Made by a program: the position numbers and the translations under genes
NCBI GenBank assembly: GCA_964545475.1
Contig: CAZJGG010000080.1
Location: 1-9,765 of the forward strand
Origin: CAZJGG01 sp964545475
GTDB lineage: Bacteria; Bacillota; Clostridia; Lachnospirales; JAISER01
Length of the DNA: 9,765 bases
Direction: 5' to 3'
Part shown: positions 6,691 through 9,765 of the stretch, piece by piece
How positions within the stretch are numbered: position 1 is the first letter of the stretch
Layout: every line of letters begins with the position of its first letter
Notes under the pieces: generated by a model
What the model saw: the letters and a program-made list of their open reading frames with translations, nothing else
The model's database searches: none
What the model was told of the DNA's origin: nothing

Positions 6691-7406
6691 AAGATTTCGC
6701 ATGTATTGTTGTTCACGGCTTTGCCGGCGGGTTATATGAAATTGAATACTTGGTGAATCAGTTGAATTGCTCTGGGATTGATACATTTCCGGTTATTCTT
6801 GCCGGGCATGGTATTGGTCAAACAAAAAAAGAATTATCTGAGTATACCTATAAGCAGTGGGTTAGCTCTGCACGTATACAAATTGAAGAGATTGCAGAAA
6901 AATATAAAAATTTTGTGTTTATAGGTTTTTCAATGGGTGGGCTTGTTTGCGTTAATTTAGTAAACGAGTTTAACGTTGTTGGCTTTGTTACAATAAACAC
7001 ACCAATATATTTTTGGGATGTAAAGCTAATAGCAGGTAATATAATTTCTGGCTTTAGAACGAAAAATTTTGAAAGGATACAATATTATATTAAATCTTCT
7101 AAAAAATCTTCGATTAAAGCTATGATAAACTTTCTAAAAATTTTAATAACAAGCAAAAAGCTATTTTCAAATGTTTGTTGTAAAACCCTTATTTTGCAGT
7201 GTTTAGACGATGACACCGTTAAAAATAAAAGTGCTGAATATATTTCTAATAAAATCGGTGAAATTGCAGTTGCTAAGTATTATGAAAATGGGGGGCACTT
7301 AGTGCTTTTATCTGAAAATAGAAATGCTGTTTGCCAAGATATTGCTAACTTTTTATTTAATATAATGGGCTGTTACCATTATGATATGCCAACAAAAAAA
7401 TTATGA
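6687..7406 (+). CDS. alpha/beta hydrolase (monoacylglycerol lipase/carboxylesterase-like)
   Basis: Cytoplasmic serine hydrolase of the alpha/beta fold, 239 aa, close in size to Est30-type carboxylesterases. The oxyanion-hole region is VVHGFAGG (8-15). The nucleophile elbow is GFSMGG with S82, the acid is most likely D175 (in CLDDDTV), and the base is H204 in NGGHLVL. The triad is therefore complete. Residues about 105-160 form a lysine-rich cap-like segment. The start overlaps the radical SAM stop (ATGA), so the two are probably translated together and act on related molecules, for example ester or lactone cleavage of an imported compound. The last 15 residues or so differ from the C-terminus encoded by a second copy of its 3' end at 8386-8436, so the present tail may be acquired. 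Substrate unknown. Confidence 0.85.
   Translation: MKDFACIVVHGFAGGLYEIEYLVNQLNCSGIDTFPVILAGHGIGQTKKELSEYTYKQWVSSARIQIEEIAEKYKNFVFIGFSMGGLVCVNLVNEFNVVGFVTINTPIYFWDVKLIAGNIISGFRTKNFERIQYYIKSSKKSSIKAMINFLKILITSKKLFSNVCCKTLILQCLDDDTVKNKSAEYISNKIGEIAVAKYYENGGHLVLLSENRNAVCQDIANFLFNIMGCYHYDMPTKKL
7326..7363 (+). repeat. direct repeat copy 1 (inside the 3' end of the hydrolase gene)
   Basis: These 38 nt recur at 8386-8423 with two mismatches. Here they encode hydrolase residues AVCQDIANFLFNI. The two copies flank the EamA gene with a period of 1060 nt. Identity stops sharply on both sides, as expected for a recombination or insertion junction. Confidence 0.85.
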
Positions 7407-7453
7407 ATGTTGCATTTGGCTCATATGCAATGAATTGGAGAGGGAAGATACAA

Positions 7454-8368
7454 ATGAATAATGACTATCTTACTAGAATTTTTTACATAATCCTTATGGG
7501 ATTTGGATTTCCCATTATGAGATATATGAGTGTTCACTTTGATACATTAAATAACAATGCTGTCAGGTTTTTATCCGGGGGGCTGTTATTTATGTTAATT
7601 TGCTTATTTAAGTTTAAAGATGAAATAAAAAAGATTATAGAAAAACCTGTTATAATTTTAAAATTATTATTGCTGGGTGTATTTATGACGGGAAATATGT
7701 ACTTTTTTATCAATGGTTTAAAGCATACATCAGCATTGGCAGGGAGCATTTTTGGTATTTTGGCTATGCCTTTAGCGGTTATTATGGCTGCTATTTTCTA
7801 TAAAGATGAACGGGAACGGGTAAAAAAGGTGCATTTCTATGTGGGCAGTTTTTTTGCTGTTATCGGGTCTTTGGTTTTTGTTATTTTTGGAAATAGTAGT
7901 GGTGGTGGCACTGATTTTTTTAAAGGTGCATTGTTTTTAAGTACTGCAATTTTTATTCAGTCCATCCAAAATTTAATTGTAAAGAATGTTTCTAAAAAAT
8001 TGCACGCTATAGTTATTAGTGCATCAACTGCTATGTTTTCTGGTATTATATACCTTTTATTAGCTGTAAACACAGGAACAATATTAAAGTTACAAGAGGT
8101 TAGCACCGGTTTAATAATAGGTCTTAGCTTGGCAGGCATTTATGGTATGCTTACGGGTATGTTATTGGCTTTTTATATTGTTCAAAAACAAGGTATAGTT
8201 ACTTTTAATATAATACAATTAGTAATACCTTTATCTACAGCTATTGTTGGTTATTTTACCCTTGGTGAAAGAATTGGTATGTACCAAGGCGTTGGGGCAG
8301 TTATTGTAGTTTTTGGTTGCATTATTGCCTTGAAAAATACAAGCGTGAGGAAGGTAAATTTCTATTAA
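7454..8368 (+). CDS. EamA/DMT-superfamily permease
   Basis: Inner-membrane transporter of the drug/metabolite superfamily, usually an exporter of amino acids, metabolites or drugs. It has 304 aa from the chosen start and about ten hydrophobic segments arranged as two EamA repeats. FPIMRYM in the first helix region and the near-C-terminal LVIPLSTAIVGYFTLGERIG are characteristic of the fold. The start at 7454 is preferred because GGAGAGGGA (7437-7445) lies 8 nt upstream and places the first helix right after it. An in-frame ATG at 7403 overlaps the hydrolase stop (ATGA) but has no ribosome binding site and would add a polar 17-residue leader; it remains possible and would give 321 aa. The gene is bracketed by 38-bp direct repeats and looks like a late addition to the operon. 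Substrate unknown. Confidence 0.85.
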   Translation: MNNDYLTRIFYIILMGFGFPIMRYMSVHFDTLNNNAVRFLSGGLLFMLICLFKFKDEIKKIIEKPVIILKLLLLGVFMTGNMYFFINGLKHTSALAGSIFGILAMPLAVIMAAIFYKDERERVKKVHFYVGSFFAVIGSLVFVIFGNSSGGGTDFFKGALFLSTAIFIQSIQNLIVKNVSKKLHAIVISASTAMFSGIIYLLLAVNTGTILKLQEVSTGLIIGLSLAGIYGMLTGMLLAFYIVQKQGIVTFNIIQLVIPLSTAIVGYFTLGERIGMYQGVGAVIVVFGCIIALKNTSVRKVNFY

Positions 8369-8385
8369 GGATAATTACATACTAG

Positions 8386-8423
8386 GCTGTTTGCCAAGAT
8401 ATTGCAAACTTTTTATTGAATAT
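8386..8423 (+). repeat. direct repeat copy 2 (downstream of EamA)
   Basis: Second copy of the 38-nt repeat at 7326-7363, with 36 of 38 positions identical. It starts 17 nt after the EamA stop and runs up to the terminator. Confidence 0.85.
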
Positions 8424-8436
8424 TAAAATGCTCTAA
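8386..8436 (+). pseudogene. remnant of a hydrolase 3' end (16 codons plus stop)
   Basis: In the frame matching the hydrolase, this stretch reads AVCQDIANFLLNIKML and then TAA (8434-8436). Against the intact gene, the two differences inside the repeat are one silent change (GCT to GCA) and one F-to-L change, so it derives from coding sequence. It has no start of its own. Its stop lies inside the terminator stem, so this may be the operon's original end, with EamA inserted upstream, or what is left of a second hydrolase copy. Confidence 0.65.
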
Positions 8437-8476
8437 ACCTATTTTTAATATAAATTTAGTTTAGAGCATTTTTTTT
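8427..8476 (+). terminator. strong intrinsic terminator ending the transporter operon
   Basis: A perfect 12-bp stem (AATGCTCTAAAC at 8427-8438 with GTTTAGAGCATT at 8459-8470) with a 20-nt loop is followed by a run of eight T (8469-8476, the first two shared with the stem). It separates the large operon from the MerR operon, whose -35 begins only 11 nt later. Confidence 0.9.
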
Positions 8477-8486
8477 GTATATAGTG

Positions 8487-8517
8487 TTGACATTGGAGCA
8501 AACTCCAATGTTATAAT
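8487..8517 (+). promoter_or_regulatory. MerR-type promoter with 19-bp spacer and palindromic operator
   Basis: A perfect TTGACA (8487-8492) and a perfect TATAAT (8512-8517) are separated by 19 nt instead of 17. The spacer region holds a perfect 9-bp inverted repeat, ACATTGGAG/CTCCAATGT (8490-8498 with 8503-8511), centred between the two boxes. This is the known layout of promoters that MerR-family activators switch on by twisting the over-long spacer. Transcription would start near 8524, so the MerR regulator encoded directly downstream most likely controls its own operon through this site. Confidence 0.93.
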
Positions 8518-8539
8518 GGTCTTCCCGGGAGGATTTGAA

Positions 8540-8980
8540 ATGGCGAAGTATACTGTAAAACAAGTTTCTTCAATGATTAATATTTCAAAAGATACGTTAA
8601 GGTATTATGATAAGTTAGGCTTATTATCGCCTAACAGAGAGGAAAACAAATATAGAGTATATACTGATGAAAACTTAATGGAGCTTATGTATATACAAGT
8701 TTTAAAGTATGCTGATTTTTCTTTAGCGGAAATTTTAAAGATGAGTAAGAAAGAAGAAAACCATGCAGAGTTTGAAGCTTGCAAGGCTGAAATAATTCAT
8801 CTTCTTGAAAATAAAAGACAACAAATTACAGAAAAAATAAATCACTATAATAAAATTACTGAATTGCTTGGGTATTCTATTGATGTGGTTAAAAGTAGGT
8901 CTGAAGGTGAAAAAGATAAAATTGACCAACTTGTGTTACAGATTTATGAGGGATTTAAAAATGAAACGATAAAGGAGTAA
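8540..8980 (+). CDS. MerR-family transcriptional regulator
   Basis: DNA-binding regulator of 146 aa. The winged helix-turn-helix occupies about 3-70: TVKQVSSMINISKDTLRYYD (5-24), then LGLLSP, and a wing with YRVYTDENL (38-46). A long dimerisation coiled coil follows (about 72-110), then a short C-terminal tail. It has only one cysteine (C81), so a metal-thiolate or iron-sulfur sensor type such as CueR, MerR or SoxR is unlikely; an organic or redox-linked signal is more plausible. The start at 8540 is chosen because GGGAGG (8527-8532) lies 7 nt upstream; the earlier in-frame ATG at 8516 overlaps the -10 box and would precede the transcript start. The next gene's ribosome binding site overlaps this stop, so both form one operon. 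The likely target is its own promoter. Confidence 0.9.
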   Translation: MAKYTVKQVSSMINISKDTLRYYDKLGLLSPNREENKYRVYTDENLMELMYIQVLKYADFSLAEILKMSKKEENHAEFEACKAEIIHLLENKRQQITEKINHYNKITELLGYSIDVVKSRSEGEKDKIDQLVLQIYEGFKNETIKE

Positions 8981-8984
8981 ATCG

Positions 8985-9761
8985 ATGAAAAAAAGTGTTA
9001 TTTTCTGTTTTTCTGGAACAGGCAACAGCTTAAAAGCGGCAAAAAAAATAGCAGAAGCTATTCCAGAGTGTGACATTGTTTCAATGGGAAAAAACAGCAG
9101 CTATAACTTAGAAAGTGAATACGACAGCATAGGGTTTGTTTATCCTGTGTATTTTGCAGGGATTCCTGTAAAGGTAAAGGAGTTTGTTAAAAACTTAAAT
9201 ATAAAAAATAATAAAAATGCCTATATATTTGCAGTTGCTACATGCGGCGGTAGTTTAGGAAACGGTGTATCAATGCTTAACGATATATTAAAGGAAAAAG
9301 GGTATAACTTATCTTACGGCAAAAAATTACTTATGTTTTCTAATTATGTGGTTCTTTATAATATGGGTAAAGATGTAAAAGGAAAAACAGAAAAATCGGA
9401 CAAAGACATTGAATCAATTGTTTCTGAAATTAAGAATAAAAAGATTAATGAATCAGGGTCACAAAACTCATTACTTACTTTTTACTACAATACTGTGGCA
9501 AAAAAAGTACACGGTATGGATAAAAATTTTAATATCTCCAATGATTGCATAGGTTGCGGAATTTGCAAAGAAGTTTGCCCTGTGGAAAACATAGAGCTTA
9601 TTGAAAACAAGCCTGTTTTTAGGCATAAATGTGAGCAATGTATGGCGTGTATACAGTTTTGCCCAAAACGTGCAATAAACTATAAGAACAAAACACAAAC
9701 TCGCAGACGATATACTAATCCAGATATAAGCTATAAAGAATTTTCAGATTTTAATAGATAA
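8985..9761 (+). CDS. EFR1-type flavodoxin/ferredoxin fusion protein
   Basis: Cytoplasmic electron-transfer protein of 258 aa, joining an N-terminal flavodoxin-like domain (about 1-165) to a C-terminal ferredoxin with two [4Fe-4S] clusters. The FMN phosphate loop is FSGTGNS (9-15); PVYFAGIP (54-61) and ATCGGSLGNG (85-94) are further flavodoxin-type loops. The cluster ligands are C188-x2-C191-x2-C194-x3-C198-P and C216-x2-C219-x2-C222-x3-C226-P, both complete. It matches the EFR1 family of anaerobes. A strong AAAGGAG (8971-8977), overlapping the MerR stop, lies 7 nt before the ATG. The gene is complete, with TAA at 9759-9761, only 4 nt before the window ends, so any third gene or terminator is not visible. 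The electron partner is unknown. Confidence 0.92.
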   Translation: MKKSVIFCFSGTGNSLKAAKKIAEAIPECDIVSMGKNSSYNLESEYDSIGFVYPVYFAGIPVKVKEFVKNLNIKNNKNAYIFAVATCGGSLGNGVSMLNDILKEKGYNLSYGKKLLMFSNYVVLYNMGKDVKGKTEKSDKDIESIVSEIKNKKINESGSQNSLLTFYYNTVAKKVHGMDKNFNISNDCIGCGICKEVCPVENIELIENKPVFRHKCEQCMACIQFCPKRAINYKNKTQTRRRYTNPDISYKEFSDFNR

Positions 9762-9765
9762 AAAA

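Noticed and set aside
7403..7453. Earlier in-frame ATG for the EamA permease, overlapping the hydrolase stop
   Set aside because: No ribosome binding site, and it adds a polar leader not typical of the family. Kept as an alternative because ATGA overlaps occur elsewhere in the operon.
7364..8385. Insertion sequence or integron-like cassette between the direct repeats
   Set aside because: No transposase or integrase and no terminal inverted repeats were seen; the only gene is the EamA permease. The repeat is reported without naming a mobile element.
8516..8539. Earlier in-frame ATG for the MerR gene
   Set aside because: It overlaps the -10 box and lies upstream of the expected transcript start; the ATG at 8540 has a good ribosome binding site.

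Overview
The window is low-GC bacterial DNA with strong AGGAG-type ribosome binding sites, tightly packed operons with ATGA overlaps, and an anaerobe-type flavodoxin/ferredoxin protein. This fits a member of the Clostridia (Firmicutes), probably a gut-type anaerobe. The taxon is inferred from gene style; no marker gene is present.

Layout. (1) 187-1308, minus strand: an AlaX-type alanyl-tRNA editing protein with its own promoter and a long imperfect inverted repeat just past its stop. (2) 1309-1756: a divergent intergenic region with the alaX promoter, a run of five hairpins (1409-1600) and two candidate promoters for the plus-strand operon. (3) 1757-8368, plus strand: a probable eight-gene operon. 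It encodes a SatP/YaaH acetate permease, a THEP1-like NTPase (TTG start), a lipoprotein/permease/ATPase importer of the iron-siderophore/cobalamin/heme/molybdate class, a small radical SAM protein with an unusual C-x4-C-x2-C motif, an alpha/beta hydrolase and an EamA/DMT permease. The operon ends at a strong intrinsic terminator (8427-8476). (4) 8487-9761: a separate two-gene operon of a MerR regulator and a flavodoxin-ferredoxin fusion (EFR1 type), driven by a textbook MerR promoter with a 19-bp spacer and a perfect palindromic operator.

How the genes may work together. The importer, radical SAM protein and hydrolase are coupled by overlaps or very short gaps, which suggests uptake of a metal complex or cofactor and its enzymatic processing inside the cell. 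EamA may export a product. The substrate cannot be read from the sequence. The EamA gene lies between two copies of a 38-bp direct repeat (36/38 identical). The first copy is the 3' end of the hydrolase gene. The second copy sits just before the terminator and still encodes a hydrolase-like C-terminus with a stop. EamA therefore looks like a later insertion into the operon's end, or the survivor of a duplication followed by deletion.

No tRNA, rRNA, CRISPR array, transposase or phage gene was seen.
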